64,000 nt of DNA from Pseudomonas umsongensis (GTDB taxonomy: Bacteria > Pseudomonadota > Gammaproteobacteria > Pseudomonadales > Pseudomonadaceae), in NCBI RefSeq assembly GCF_002236105.1, contig NZ_NIWU01000003.1, forward strand, positions 640,001 to 704,000, written 5' to 3'. Below, piece after piece: positions 44,696-53,350 of this stretch. The translations under genes and the position numbers were made by a program. Position 1 is the first letter of the stretch, and each line of letters starts with the position of its first letter. The notes under the pieces are model-generated. The model saw only the letters and a list, made by a program, of their open reading frames with translations, made no database searches and was not told where the DNA came from.

Positions 44696-46177
44696 ATGAT
44701 CCGCGAAGAATTCCTGCGTTTGGCCGCTGCCGGCTATAACCGCATCCCGCTTGCTTGCGAAACCCTGGCCGACTTCGATACGCCGCTATCGATCTACCTG
44801 AAACTGGCCGACGAGCCCAACTCCTATTTGCTGGAGTCCGTGCAGGGTGGCGAGAAGTGGGGTCGTTACTCGATCATCGGCCTGCCGTGCCGCACCGTGC
44901 TGCGGGTGCACGACCATCACGTCAGCGTGACCATCGACGGTGTCGAGACTGAAAGCCACGGTGTAGAAGACCCACTGGCCTTCGTCGAAACCTTCAAGGC
45001 CCGTTACAACGTGCCGACGATTGCCGGTTTGCCGCGCTTCAACGGCGGCCTGGTGGGCTACTTCGGTTATGACTGCGTGCGTTATGTGGAAAAGCGTCTG
45101 GGCAAATGCCCGAACCCGGACCCGTTGGGCGTGCCGGACATTCTGCTGATGGTGTCCGACGCGGTGGTGGTGTTCGATAACCTCGCCGGCAAGATGCATG
45201 CAATCGTCCTGGCCGATCCGGCCCAGGAAGACGCCTTCGAGCAAGGCCGCACGCGCCTGGAAGAGTTGCTGGAAAAACTCCGCCAGCCAATTACCCCGCG
45301 CCGTGGCCTGGACTTCAGCAAGCAGCAGTCAGCCGATCCGGTGTTCCGTTCCAGTTTCACCCAGAACGATTACGAAAAAGCCGTCGACACCATCAAGGAA
45401 TACATCCTGGCCGGTGACTGCATGCAGGTCGTGCCGTCCCAGCGCATGTCGATCGACTTCAAGGCAGCCCCCATCGATCTTTACCGAGCGCTGCGCTGCT
45501 TCAACCCGACGCCTTACATGTACTTCTTCAACTTCGGCGACTTCCATGTCGTCGGCAGTTCGCCAGAAGTGCTGGTGCGGGTCGAAGACAATCTGATCAC
45601 CGTGCGCCCGATCGCCGGCACCCGTCCACGCGGGGCCAACGAAGAGGCCGATGTGGCACTGGAAAAGGACCTGCTGTCGGACGACAAGGAAATTGCCGAG
45701 CACCTGATGCTGATCGACCTCGGTCGTAACGACACGGGTCGCGTATCGGAAATCGGTTCGGTGAAACTCACCGAGAAAATGGTCATCGAGCGTTACTCCA
45801 ACGTGATGCACATCGTGTCCAACGTCACCGGCCAACTGAAGGCCGGCCTGACGGCGATGGACGCACTGCGGGCGATTCTGCCGGCGGGCACCTTGTCTGG
45901 CGCACCGAAGATCCGTGCGATGGAAATCATCGACGAATTGGAACCGGTCAAGCGCGGTGTCTACGGCGGCGCCGTCGGCTACTTCGCCTGGAACGGCAAC
46001 ATGGACACCGCCATTGCGATCCGTACGGCGGTGATCAAGAACGGCGAGCTGCATGTGCAGGCCGGTGGCGGCATCGTTGCCGACTCGGTGCCGGCGCTGG
46101 AATGGGAAGAAACCCTGAATAAACGCCGCGCGATGTTCCGTGCAGTGGCCCTGGCGGAACAAACCCCGGACGCCTGA
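44696..46177 (+). CDS. trpE: Anthranilate synthase component I TrpE
   Basis: TrpE makes anthranilate from chorismate, with ammonia from TrpG. The 493-residue protein has the tryptophan feedback motif LLESVQGGE near 42-50, intact, so feedback inhibition is expected. The chorismate-binding C-terminal half shows RPIAGTRPRG, DLGRNDTGRV, GAPKIRAMEIIDELEP and RGVYGGAVGYF. It is separated from trpGDC by the estA gene and two intergenic gaps, so its synthesis is set by its own leader. GAGG precedes the ATG and could pair with an upstream CCTC. Confidence 0.97.
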   Translation: MIREEFLRLAAAGYNRIPLACETLADFDTPLSIYLKLADEPNSYLLESVQGGEKWGRYSIIGLPCRTVLRVHDHHVSVTIDGVETESHGVEDPLAFVETFKARYNVPTIAGLPRFNGGLVGYFGYDCVRYVEKRLGKCPNPDPLGVPDILLMVSDAVVVFDNLAGKMHAIVLADPAQEDAFEQGRTRLEELLEKLRQPITPRRGLDFSKQQSADPVFRSSFTQNDYEKAVDTIKEYILAGDCMQVVPSQRMSIDFKAAPIDLYRALRCFNPTPYMYFFNFGDFHVVGSSPEVLVRVEDNLITVRPIAGTRPRGANEEADVALEKDLLSDDKEIAEHLMLIDLGRNDTGRVSEIGSVKLTEKMVIERYSNVMHIVSNVTGQLKAGLTAMDALRAILPAGTLSGAPKIRAMEIIDELEPVKRGVYGGAVGYFAWNGNMDTAIAIRTAVIKNGELHVQAGGGIVADSVPALEWEETLNKRRAMFRAVALAEQTPDA

Positions 46178-46192
46178 ATTCGCCACTAACAA

Positions 46193-46282
46193 TGTGGGAG
46201 CGAGCCTGCTCGCGAAGGAGCCGGCACAGCCAACTTTGATTTAGCCTGATCCACCGCTATCGCGAGCAGGCTCGCTCCCACA
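46193..46282. repeat. Inverted REP pair (GAGCGAGCCTGCTCGC family), copy 3
   Basis: Arms TGTGGGAGCGAGCCTGCTCG (46193) and its reverse complement (ending 46282), about 44 bases apart. It begins 15 bases past the trpE stop and precedes a bidirectional terminator. Confidence 0.85.
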
Positions 46283-46296
46283 ATGGCTTCACCAGC

Positions 46297-46338
46297 ATAA
46301 AAAAAACGCGGCGCCCGTAAAGGCGCCGCGTTTTTTAT
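46297..46338. terminator. Bidirectional terminator trpE / estA
   Basis: The perfect inverted repeat ATAAAAAA...CGCGGCGCC-N6-GGCGCCGCG...TTTTTTAT has A- and T-runs on both flanks, so it can end both the trpE transcript and the opposing estA transcript. Confidence 0.92.
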
Positions 46339-46355
46339 GTTGGCTGTTTGCTTGA

Positions 46356-48263
46356 TCAGAAGTCCAGCGCAACCCCAACGGAAATCCCTTGCTGGGTAAA
46401 GTCATCATCCTTGCGCAACGTATACCCGCCACGCAGCGCAAGATCGGCCGTCAACTTGTGGCTGATCCCCAGGCTCACGCGGTTCAAGTGGCTCTGCGGT
46501 GTATAGCCAGCAAGCGTGAAATCGAGTGACGGCAAGCTATTGAGGGCGATGTTCACCTTCTGTACGTCATCTTCATACTCACGCTCGTAGGCATATTCGC
46601 CAAACACCTGGGTCTGCGAGGTGATCTGATACTTACCCTGAAGCCCGGCACCGAGACGTTTCGAATCGCGTTTCTGATCATCAAAGGTCAGCGCCGTGGA
46701 GCGACTGGTATTTTCCGAATAACCGTCGACTTCCACTTTGGCGTAATCGGCACTGATGAACGGCGACAGGTGCCATTCACTGCCCGGCTGCGCAATGTCA
46801 TAGCCCAGGCGTGTGCTGAATGCCCAGAGATAGCCATCGGTGTCGCCTTTCTCCGCACCCTCACCCGCGCCTAGATCAAATTTGCGTTTGAGATTGTCGT
46901 AATCCAGCTTGCCGCCGGTCAATGCGGCATCGGCCCACCACCGGTTCTGCTGGAATTGGGCGAATGCCGTGGCCAGGTAGCTGTTGAGCTTGTAGTCCGA
47001 ATCGTTATTGCCTGCCTCCAGATTCTGACGATAGAAGCCTGCCGCCACACCTACTCGCCAGGCTTCATTGAGGCGATAGCTGCCGCCAATGTTCAAGCTG
47101 TAGCCGTTGCCATCGGCATCGGCGCCGCTGCTTTGATGGTCCACATCGAGGTGCTGGCCGCCCCCGGCCACAATGGCCCGCCATTGGCCGACCGCCTGCC
47201 AGCTTTCCCAGTCGGATTGCCATTGGCTGCGCAGTTCATCCTGATGCGCGCGTAGCGTGGCGTGGGCCATTTCCGGCAGCAGCGTCAGTTCCCAGGGTGC
47301 AGCGAGTAAGGAATAGGCGTAGTCGGACACCAGCTTTTGCCCGGCTTCGGTCGGATGAACCCCGTCGTTATAAACCAGCTTGCTGGGGTCGGGGGTGGCG
47401 CTGTTGATGCCAAAGGCGGCGTTTTCGGTGCAGCCGTCGCCGCTGAAGCAAGTCGCGGTCAGGTTCTGCCCGGTGGCAAAACCGAATCGCGCGGGATCGG
47501 CGAAGGTTTCCTGCAGCAACAGTGGAATGTTCAGCGGGATGATTTCGGCATCGATGCCCGCCAGTCGAGTGACCAGTTGCCGGTTGAAGGCCGCGCTCAG
47601 TTGCGAGGTCGGTCCCTGCAGAGGGCTGCCATTGATGGCAGGGGTCAAGCCCAGGTCAGGCAACAGCCAGACCATGATGTAGCGGGCGCCGGCTGTTTGC
47701 AGAACCTGAACGCTGTTGGCCAGTCGGTCCGCCGCGGCATTCGCCTGGGCGCCACTTTGCACACGTCCCTGAAGAAAGTCGTTACCGCCGCCGGAGAGGT
47801 AATACAGCGCGTTCGGATCGGCGCGGAAGTTGTTGGTCGGCAAATAGCCCGCTCGTGCACGTTCGCCGGTGGCGGATAACGTGGTGATTGAATCGAGGAT
47901 CTGGTCGGTGCGGTAGCCGCCGACGGCCCAGTTGTTACCGTCTGGCAGGCCCTGGACGGCGCGTGCGGCTGAAGTCGAAGCGGCAGTCTGGTCCGCTGAG
48001 AAGCCAAGCCTGCCCCCGAGCAACTGGGTTGAGTTGGCGGAATAGACTTCGCCACTGCCGTCCTGATAAGTCGGCCCTACCCGGTTGGTGAAGCGCAGAG
48101 TCGAACCGGGAGGGCCGCCCGCGTCGGTAAACTGCCCCGCATCGTTGAGGCTGTCACCGAAGACGATGAAGTTGGAGTAAGGATTGGGCGCCGCAATCGC
48201 CTGAGCGTAAGCCAAGGCGAGCAAGCAACCGGCAAGCGGTGCAAACAGCGTCTGTCTGATCAT
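46356..48263 (-). CDS. estA: GDSL autotransporter esterase EstA
   Basis: A 635-residue outer-membrane autotransporter esterase. A signal peptide (about 1-24) precedes a GDSL passenger: block I VFGDSLNDAG with the catalytic Ser, block III GGGNDF, and block V DGVHPTEAG with Asp and His. The last about 270 residues form the translocator barrel and end in a terminal Phe (VALDF). In P. aeruginosa EstA affects rhamnolipid production and motility. The ATG at 48263 has a GGAC tract; a TTG two codons upstream is possible. The gene lies between trpE and trpG, where P. aeruginosa carries its pyocin cluster. An AACAAGAA motif (Hfq/Crc-like) lies at 48280-48287. Confidence 0.93.
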   Translation of the reverse strand: MIRQTLFAPLAGCLLALAYAQAIAAPNPYSNFIVFGDSLNDAGQFTDAGGPPGSTLRFTNRVGPTYQDGSGEVYSANSTQLLGGRLGFSADQTAASTSAARAVQGLPDGNNWAVGGYRTDQILDSITTLSATGERARAGYLPTNNFRADPNALYYLSGGGNDFLQGRVQSGAQANAAADRLANSVQVLQTAGARYIMVWLLPDLGLTPAINGSPLQGPTSQLSAAFNRQLVTRLAGIDAEIIPLNIPLLLQETFADPARFGFATGQNLTATCFSGDGCTENAAFGINSATPDPSKLVYNDGVHPTEAGQKLVSDYAYSLLAAPWELTLLPEMAHATLRAHQDELRSQWQSDWESWQAVGQWRAIVAGGGQHLDVDHQSSGADADGNGYSLNIGGSYRLNEAWRVGVAAGFYRQNLEAGNNDSDYKLNSYLATAFAQFQQNRWWADAALTGGKLDYDNLKRKFDLGAGEGAEKGDTDGYLWAFSTRLGYDIAQPGSEWHLSPFISADYAKVEVDGYSENTSRSTALTFDDQKRDSKRLGAGLQGKYQITSQTQVFGEYAYEREYEDDVQKVNIALNSLPSLDFTLAGYTPQSHLNRVSLGISHKLTADLALRGGYTLRKDDDFTQQGISVGVALDF

Positions 48264-48669
48264 GAGCAAGTCCGTTTGTTTCTTGTTTTAGTGGGGTAAA
48301 CGACAGTGCCAAAAAACTATAGAGCCTCATGCCATTCGGCGCGAACTTGCCGAATGTTTCACTTGCTTCGATCGCCCCATATTGCACGCTCTGCCCAGCT
48401 AAGTTACTGTGCCAAGACGTATAAATGAGACCTTCCCCGTGTTGATCGTCAGCAAACTCCTGGATCAAGTCATCAAGGCACACGCCCGCTGGCGTTGGCG
48501 CGCCTGAATCCTTCTGCCGGCCCGACCGGATCTTTACCGCTTTGCCTTCTTTACCCGTCAGACACACCGCTTTGCTGCGCGAATCCAGCGTCCGCCAAAG
48601 TGCAGGACGCTGCGGGTAAATCATTCGAAGGCTGAATCAAGTCAGTGAATTCAAGAGGTTCTTAACGCC
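48264..48669 (+). promoter_or_regulatory. estA/trpG intergenic region: trpGDC promoter and attenuator
   Basis: A 406-base divergent gap. On the plus strand a promoter-like pair, TTGCAC (48382-48387) and TACTGT (48405-48410) with 17 bases between, precedes a leader peptide (48439-48507) with tandem Trp codons. A CCGG-N5-CCGG hairpin with TCTTT follows at 48517-48534. I see no protein gene of normal size here. The estA promoter must be on the minus strand; I did not identify it confidently. Confidence 0.55.
48439..48507 (+). CDS. trpGDC leader peptide (TrpL-like)
   Basis: A short frame of 22 codons (GTG at 48439, or TTG at 48442) ending in the tail VIKAHARWRWRA with Trp codons at 48490-48492 and 48496-48498. 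GAGACC lies just upstream as a possible ribosome binding site. The 3' half is nearly identical in DNA to the end of gph before trpE. A ribosome pausing at the Trp codons would control folding of the downstream hairpin. This is too short for ordinary gene calling; evidence is composition, position, and the duplicate at trpE. Confidence 0.62.
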   Translation: MLIVSKLLDQVIKAHARWRWRA

Positions 48670-49263
48670 ATGTTGCTGATGATCGATAACTACGACTCTT
48701 TTACCTACAACGTTGTGCAATACCTTGGTGAGCTGGGCTCCCAGGTCAAAGTCGTGCGCAACGATGAACTTACCGTCGCCGAAATCGAAGCCCTCAATCC
48801 TGAGCGCATCGTCGTTTCTCCCGGTCCTTGCACTCCAACTGAAGCCGGCGTCTCGATTGATGTGATCAAGCATTTCGCCGGCAAACTGCCGATCCTCGGT
48901 GTCTGCCTGGGCCATCAGTCCATCGGCCAGGCCTTTGGTGGCGATGTGGTTCGCGCGCGCCAGGTCATGCACGGCAAGACCAGCCCGGTGTTCCATGAAG
49001 ACAAAGGTGTCTTCGAAGGCCTGAACATGCCGCTGACGGTTACCCGCTATCATTCATTGATCGTCAAGCGCGAAACCCTGCCTGATTGCCTCGAGCTGAC
49101 CGCCTGGACCCAACTGGAAGATGGTTCGGTCGACGAGATCATGGGCCTGCGCCACAAGACCCTGAACATCGAAGGCGTGCAGTTCCACCCTGAGTCGATT
49201 CTTACCGAACAGGGACACGAGTTGTTCGCTAACTTCCTCAAACAAACCGGCGGCACGCGCTAA
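48670..49263 (+). CDS. trpG: Anthranilate synthase component II TrpG (glutamine amidotransferase)
   Basis: TrpG releases ammonia from glutamine for TrpE. The 197-residue class I amidotransferase starts MLLMIDNYDSFTYNV and has the nucleophile in GVCLGHQSIGQAFGG and the His-Glu pair in GVQFHPESIL. In pseudomonads this subunit may also serve PabB; that is not testable here. It leads trpGDC, and trpD begins nine bases after its stop. Confidence 0.97.
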   Translation: MLLMIDNYDSFTYNVVQYLGELGSQVKVVRNDELTVAEIEALNPERIVVSPGPCTPTEAGVSIDVIKHFAGKLPILGVCLGHQSIGQAFGGDVVRARQVMHGKTSPVFHEDKGVFEGLNMPLTVTRYHSLIVKRETLPDCLELTAWTQLEDGSVDEIMGLRHKTLNIEGVQFHPESILTEQGHELFANFLKQTGGTR

Positions 49264-49272
49264 GGACCTTTC

Positions 49273-50322
49273 ATGAACATCAAGACAGCCCTGGGCCGTA
49301 TCGTCGAACAGCTCGACCTCAGCACCGATGAAATGCGCGACGTGATGCGCGAAATCATGACCGGGCAATGCACGGACGCGCAGATCGGCGCGTTCATGAT
49401 GGCCATGCGCATGAAGAGCGAAAGCATCGACGAAATCGTCGGCGCGGTGTCGGTCATGCGTGAACTGGCAGACACGGTCGAACTCAAGACCCTCGACGGC
49501 GTGGTCGATGTGGTCGGTACTGGCGGTGACGGTGCCAACATCTTCAACGTGTCGACTGCGTCATCCTTTGTGGTCGCGGCGGCCGGTTGCACGGTGGCCA
49601 AGCACGGCAACCGCGCGGTCTCGGGTAAAAGCGGCAGTGCCGATTTGCTGGAGGCAGCCGGCATCTACCTGAACCTGACCCCGGTCCAGGTGGCGCGCTG
49701 CATCGATAACGTCGGCATCGGCTTCATGTTTGCCCAGACTCATCACAGTGCCATGAAATATGCCGCCGGCCCGCGCAAGGAGCTTGGCTTGCGCACTCTG
49801 TTCAACATGCTTGGCCCGCTTACGAATCCGGCCGGTGTGAAACATCAGGTAGTGGGTGTATTCACCCAGGCGTTGTGCCGGCCGCTTGCTGAAGTGTTGC
49901 AGCGTTTGGGCAGCAAACATGTGCTGGTGGTGCATTCGAAGGATGGTCTGGACGAATTCAGCCTGGCAGCACCGACCTTTGTCGCGGAACTGAAAAACGA
50001 TCAGATCACTGAATATTGGGTCGAACCGGAAGACCTGGGCATGAAAAGCCAGAGCCTGCATGGCCTGGCGGTGGAAAGCCCGGCGGCCTCCCTGGAGCTG
50101 ATTCGCGACGCCCTGGGCAAGCGAAAGACCGAAAACGGTCAGAAAGCTGCCGAGATGATCATGCTCAATGCTGGTGCCGCGCTGTACGCGGCTGACCATG
50201 CCAGCAGCCTGAAAGAAGGCGTTGCCTTGGCGCACGATGCGCTGCACACCGGCCTTGCTCGGGAAAAACTCGAGGAACTGGGTGCGTTTACCGCGGTATT
50301 CAAAGTGGAGAATGAGGGATGA
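49273..50322 (+). CDS. trpD: Anthranilate phosphoribosyltransferase TrpD
   Basis: TrpD transfers the phosphoribosyl group of PRPP to anthranilate. The 349-residue protein has the PRPP-binding GTGGDGANIFNVSTAS, KHGNRAVSGKSGSADLLEA and the anthranilate-contact RKELGLRTLFNMLGPL. It overlaps trpC by four bases, so trpD and trpC are probably coupled. Confidence 0.97.
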   Translation: MNIKTALGRIVEQLDLSTDEMRDVMREIMTGQCTDAQIGAFMMAMRMKSESIDEIVGAVSVMRELADTVELKTLDGVVDVVGTGGDGANIFNVSTASSFVVAAAGCTVAKHGNRAVSGKSGSADLLEAAGIYLNLTPVQVARCIDNVGIGFMFAQTHHSAMKYAAGPRKELGLRTLFNMLGPLTNPAGVKHQVVGVFTQALCRPLAEVLQRLGSKHVLVVHSKDGLDEFSLAAPTFVAELKNDQITEYWVEPEDLGMKSQSLHGLAVESPAASLELIRDALGKRKTENGQKAAEMIMLNAGAALYAADHASSLKEGVALAHDALHTGLAREKLEELGAFTAVFKVENEG

Positions 50323-51155
50323 GTGTACCGACGGTTTTGGAAAACATTCTGGCGCGCAAAGCCGAGGAAGTTGTCGAGCGTAGCGCTCGCGTCAGCCTCG
50401 CCGAGCTGGAAAGTCTGGCCAAGGCGGCCGATGCGCCCCGTGGTTTTGCCAAGGCTTTGCTGGCTCAGGCCAAGCTGAAAGAGCCTGCAGTCATTGCTGA
50501 AATCAAGAAGGCTTCGCCGAGCAAAGGCGTGATCCGCGAGAACTTCGTTCCTGCCGATATTGCCAAGAGCTACGAGAAGGGCGGCGCGACCTGTCTGTCG
50601 GTGCTTACCGATATTGATTATTTCCAGGGCGCTGACCTGTACCTGCAGCAGGCCCGCGCGGCGTGCACACTGCCGGTCATTCGCAAGGACTTCATGATCG
50701 ATCCGTACCAGATCGTCGAAGCCCGTGCCCTTGGCGCCGACTGCGTGCTGTTGATCGTCTCCGCGCTGGACGACGTGAAAATGGCCGAGCTGGCGGCCGT
50801 GGCCAAAAGCGTCAACCTTGATGTGCTGGTGGAAGTCCACGATGGCGATGAGCTGGAGCGGGCCTTGAAAACCCTCGACACGCCGCTGGTCGGCATCAAC
50901 AACCGCAACCTGCACACCTTCGAGGTTAGCCTGGAAACTACCCTCGACCTGTTGCCGCGTATCCCGCGAGATCGTCTGGTGATCACTGAAAGCGGCATCC
51001 TCAATCGCGCCGATGTCGAGTTGATGGAAATCAGCGATGTCTACGCGTTCCTGGTTGGCGAGGCGTTCATGCGCGCCGAAAATCCGGGCACTGAACTGCA
51101 ACGACTGTTCTTCCCTGAGCGCGGCATTCCTGTCAGCGGTTCGACTCTCGACTGA
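50319..51155 (+). CDS. trpC: Indole-3-glycerol-phosphate synthase TrpC
   Basis: TrpC closes the indole ring from CdRP. The 278-residue TIM-barrel enzyme shows VIAEIKKASPSKGVIRE (catalytic Lys region), DYFQGADLYLQ, IRKDFMIDPYQI, GINNRNLHTFEV and ESGILNRADV. It is monofunctional (no TrpF fusion), as in other pseudomonads. A REP pair follows eight bases after the stop and may mark the end of the transcript. Confidence 0.97.
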   Translation: MSVPTVLENILARKAEEVVERSARVSLAELESLAKAADAPRGFAKALLAQAKLKEPAVIAEIKKASPSKGVIRENFVPADIAKSYEKGGATCLSVLTDIDYFQGADLYLQQARAACTLPVIRKDFMIDPYQIVEARALGADCVLLIVSALDDVKMAELAAVAKSVNLDVLVEVHDGDELERALKTLDTPLVGINNRNLHTFEVSLETTLDLLPRIPRDRLVITESGILNRADVELMEISDVYAFLVGEAFMRAENPGTELQRLFFPERGIPVSGSTLD

Positions 51156-51160
51156 AAAGC

Positions 51161-51234
51161 ATCGCGAGCAAGCTTGCTCCTACAGGGTTTGAGGGTAACC
51201 ACAATCAACTGTGGGAGCGAGCCTGCTCGCGATA
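51161..51234. repeat. Inverted REP pair, copy 4 (diverged left arm)
   Basis: Left arm ATCGCGAGCAAGCTTGCTCC with TACA and right arm TGTGGGAGCGAGCCTGCTCG. The left arm has the AAGCTTGCTC variant and the TCCTACA end seen in another REP subfamily, so the two halves come from different subtypes. It lies between trpC and the ligase-like gene. Confidence 0.82.
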
Positions 51235-51279
51235 GCGGCATAAGAAACACCACAGACTTTTTGTCTTACGGAGTACCTT

Positions 51280-51981
51280 GTGACCTCACCTGTTTCTCTG
51301 ACCATCGAAGGCGGCCTTCAGGCCGAGCAGGATCTGCTGGCCTCGGTCTGTGCTGGCGACGCGGAATTTGGGCTGCTGTTCTGGCAGCCCAGCGACCAGG
51401 CATTGGTAATGCCGCGCCGCTTGAATCGCTTGCCAGGTTTCGAACACGCCTGCGAAGTCTCCGCCGCTGCAGGCTGGCCGGTGCTGTTGCGCGATACCGG
51501 TGGTGAACCCGTTCCGCAATCAGCGACAACCCTCAACATCGCTCTGGTTTACGCGCCACCGCGTAGCGAAGGGGATCTGAACCGTATCGAGACCGGCTAC
51601 CGGCGTCTATGTGATCCGATCTGCCAGTTGCTGGATGAGCTGGGGGGCACTTCGTCCCTGGGCGAAATCGACGGTGCCTTCTGTGATGGCCGCTTCAACG
51701 TCAATCTGGATGGGCGCAAGATGGTTGGTACTGCCCAGCGCTGGCGCCAGAGCCAAGGTGGTCAGCGTCCAGTAGGGCTGGTTCATGGTGCGATGTTGCT
51801 GGATAACGAGCGCGAATCGATGGTCGCGGCGGTCAATCGCTTTAATGAGGCCTGCGGTCTGGAGCAACGGGTGCGGGCAGAAAGCCACATCGCCTTGCAT
51901 GAGAAGTTCACCGCGCCGGATGCGCTGGAACGTCTTGATGAACTCTACCGTCGAATGCTTGGGCACATGTTCAACGGCTAG
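51280..51981 (+). CDS. Lipoate-protein-ligase-like protein (LplA/BPL fold)
   Basis: A 233-residue protein starting with GTG (GGAG lies six to seven bases upstream). The best family clue is the central segment SLGEIDGAFCDGRFNVNLDGRKMVGTAQRWRQ in shortened form, DGRFNVNLDGRK...GTAQRW, which resembles the lipoyl/biotinyl ligase substrate loop with its conserved Lys. Some diagnostic residues are not as clear as in LplA, so the activity could differ (for example octanoyl transfer or a non-catalytic homologue). It lies between trpC and vfr, which are adjacent in P. aeruginosa as I recall. Confidence 0.7.
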   Translation: MTSPVSLTIEGGLQAEQDLLASVCAGDAEFGLLFWQPSDQALVMPRRLNRLPGFEHACEVSAAAGWPVLLRDTGGEPVPQSATTLNIALVYAPPRSEGDLNRIETGYRRLCDPICQLLDELGGTSSLGEIDGAFCDGRFNVNLDGRKMVGTAQRWRQSQGGQRPVGLVHGAMLLDNERESMVAAVNRFNEACGLEQRVRAESHIALHEKFTAPDALERLDELYRRMLGHMFNG

Positions 51982-51991
51982 ATTTACGTGC

Positions 51992-52636
51992 TCAGCGCGT
52001 ACCGAAGACCACCATGGTCTTGCCTTTGACATCCACCAGGTTGCGCTCCTCCAGATCCTTGAGCACACGTCCGACCATCTCCCGGGAGCAGCCAACGATC
52101 CGTCCGATTTCCTGACGGGTCACCTTGATCTGCATGCCATCGGGATGGGTCATGGCATCTGGCTGCTTGCACAGTTCAAGCAGGCAGCGGGCGACGCGAC
52201 CGGTGACGTCGAAAAACGCCAGGTCACCGACCTTGCGGGTGGTGTTGCGCAGGCGTTGTGCGATCTGTCCGCTTAGTACGTAAAGAATGTCCGGATCCTG
52301 CTGAGACAATTCGCGGAATTTCGCGTAGCTGATTTCTGCCACTTCGCATTCGACCTTGGCCCGCACCCAGGCACTGCGTTCCTGTTCGTGGCCGGCCTGC
52401 TCAAACAGACCCAACTCACCGAAAAAATCCCCGGCGTTCAGGTAGGCGATGATCATTTCCCGACCGTCGTCGTCTTCGATCAGGATGGTGACCGAACCCT
52501 TGATGATGAAGAACAGCGTCTCCGAGCGGTCACCGGCGCAAATGATGTTGCTCTTGGCCTGATAGCGACGGCGCTGGCAATGCATCAACAGCTTGTCGAG
52601 GTTTTTCATCTTGAGGGTGGGGGCAATAGCAACCAT
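51992..52636 (-). CDS. vfr: cAMP-dependent global regulator Vfr (CRP family)
   Basis: Vfr is the pseudomonad CRP homologue, controlling virulence factors, type IV pili and quorum sensing in P. aeruginosa. The 214-residue protein has a cyclic-nucleotide pocket with GDFFGELGLFE and RSAWVRAK, the long dimer helix, and the DNA-binding helix-turn-helix TRQEIGRIVGCSREMVGRVLK. The start was set at 52636 (MVAIAPT...), which gives exactly the known Vfr length; eight more codons upstream lack similarity. It converges with the ligase-like gene (10 bases between the stops) and is divergent from the OsmC-family gene. Confidence 0.96.
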   Translation of the reverse strand: MVAIAPTLKMKNLDKLLMHCQRRRYQAKSNIICAGDRSETLFFIIKGSVTILIEDDDGREMIIAYLNAGDFFGELGLFEQAGHEQERSAWVRAKVECEVAEISYAKFRELSQQDPDILYVLSGQIAQRLRNTTRKVGDLAFFDVTGRVARCLLELCKQPDAMTHPDGMQIKVTRQEIGRIVGCSREMVGRVLKDLEERNLVDVKGKTMVVFGTR

Positions 52637-52864
52637 GGTTGTATCCCGAAAAGACTGCACGGTGTGTTGGGTTTTTATGAATTGCGGACATTGCGGCTCA
52701 GCTGGCCAAGCGCCAGCGAATTGGCGCCAGCTTACCAGACACTTCTTGCAATATTCGAGATTTTACCTACAGCGCTGATGGTTATGTCCTAGGACGCCAA
52801 TCACTGTCAACCAAGGGGCCTGTGCTAAGCTGGCGACCCTTTTTTAGACAGTGGAGTCTTGGCG
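52637..52864. promoter_or_regulatory. Divergent region vfr / OsmC-family gene
   Basis: This 228-base spacer must hold both promoters. I recognised no clear TGTGA-type Vfr half-site pair by eye and no consensus sigma-70 pair. A short GGAGTC-like tract precedes the OsmC gene. Confidence 0.3.
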
Positions 52865-53287
52865 ATGAAGGCACGCATCCAATGGGCTGGCGAAGCCATG
52901 TTCCTCGGCGAATCCGGCAGCGGTCATGTCGTGGTCATGGACGGTCCGCCCGATGCCGGCGGCCGTAACCTGGGTGTCCGGCCGATGGAAATGCTCCTGC
53001 TGGGTGTCGGCGGTTGCAGCAATTTCGATGTGGTCAGCATCCTCAAGAAGTCCCGTCAGGCGGTCGAGAGCTGCGAGGCGTTCCTTGAAGCTGAGCGTGC
53101 GACTGAAGATCCGAAGGTTTTCACCAAGATCCACATGCATTTTGTGGTCAAGGGGCGTGGCCTGAAGGAAGCGCAGGTCAAGCGGGCTATCGAACTGTCC
53201 GCTGAAAAGTATTGCTCGGCTTCGATCATGCTCGGTGCGGCAGGTGTAGAGATCACCCACGACTACGAGATCATCGAGCTGGGTTGA
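52865..53287 (+). CDS. OsmC/YhfA family protein
   Basis: A 140-residue OsmC-superfamily protein. Two cysteines lie at the expected peroxide-active positions: GVGGCSNFDV and KYCSASIML. The length and sequence type match the YhfA-like branch that sits beside crp/vfr genes in gammaproteobacteria. It may reduce organic hydroperoxides, but YhfA-type proteins are not well characterised. The start at 52865 (MKARIQW) was preferred over a TTG two codons earlier. A terminator follows. Confidence 0.86.
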   Translation: MKARIQWAGEAMFLGESGSGHVVVMDGPPDAGGRNLGVRPMEMLLLGVGGCSNFDVVSILKKSRQAVESCEAFLEAERATEDPKVFTKIHMHFVVKGRGLKEAQVKRAIELSAEKYCSASIMLGAAGVEITHDYEIIELG

Positions 53288-53295
53288 ATCGAGAT

Positions 53296-53334
53296 CAAAA
53301 AAAGGCGACTGCCTCAGGGCCGTCGCCTTTTTTG
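53296..53334. terminator. Bidirectional terminator between OsmC-family gene and coq7
   Basis: AAAAAAAGGCGAC-N12-GTCGCCTTTTTT, with A- and T-runs on both sides, lies between two convergent genes. Confidence 0.92.
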
Positions 53335-53350
53335 TTTCCGGTGTAGCCGG

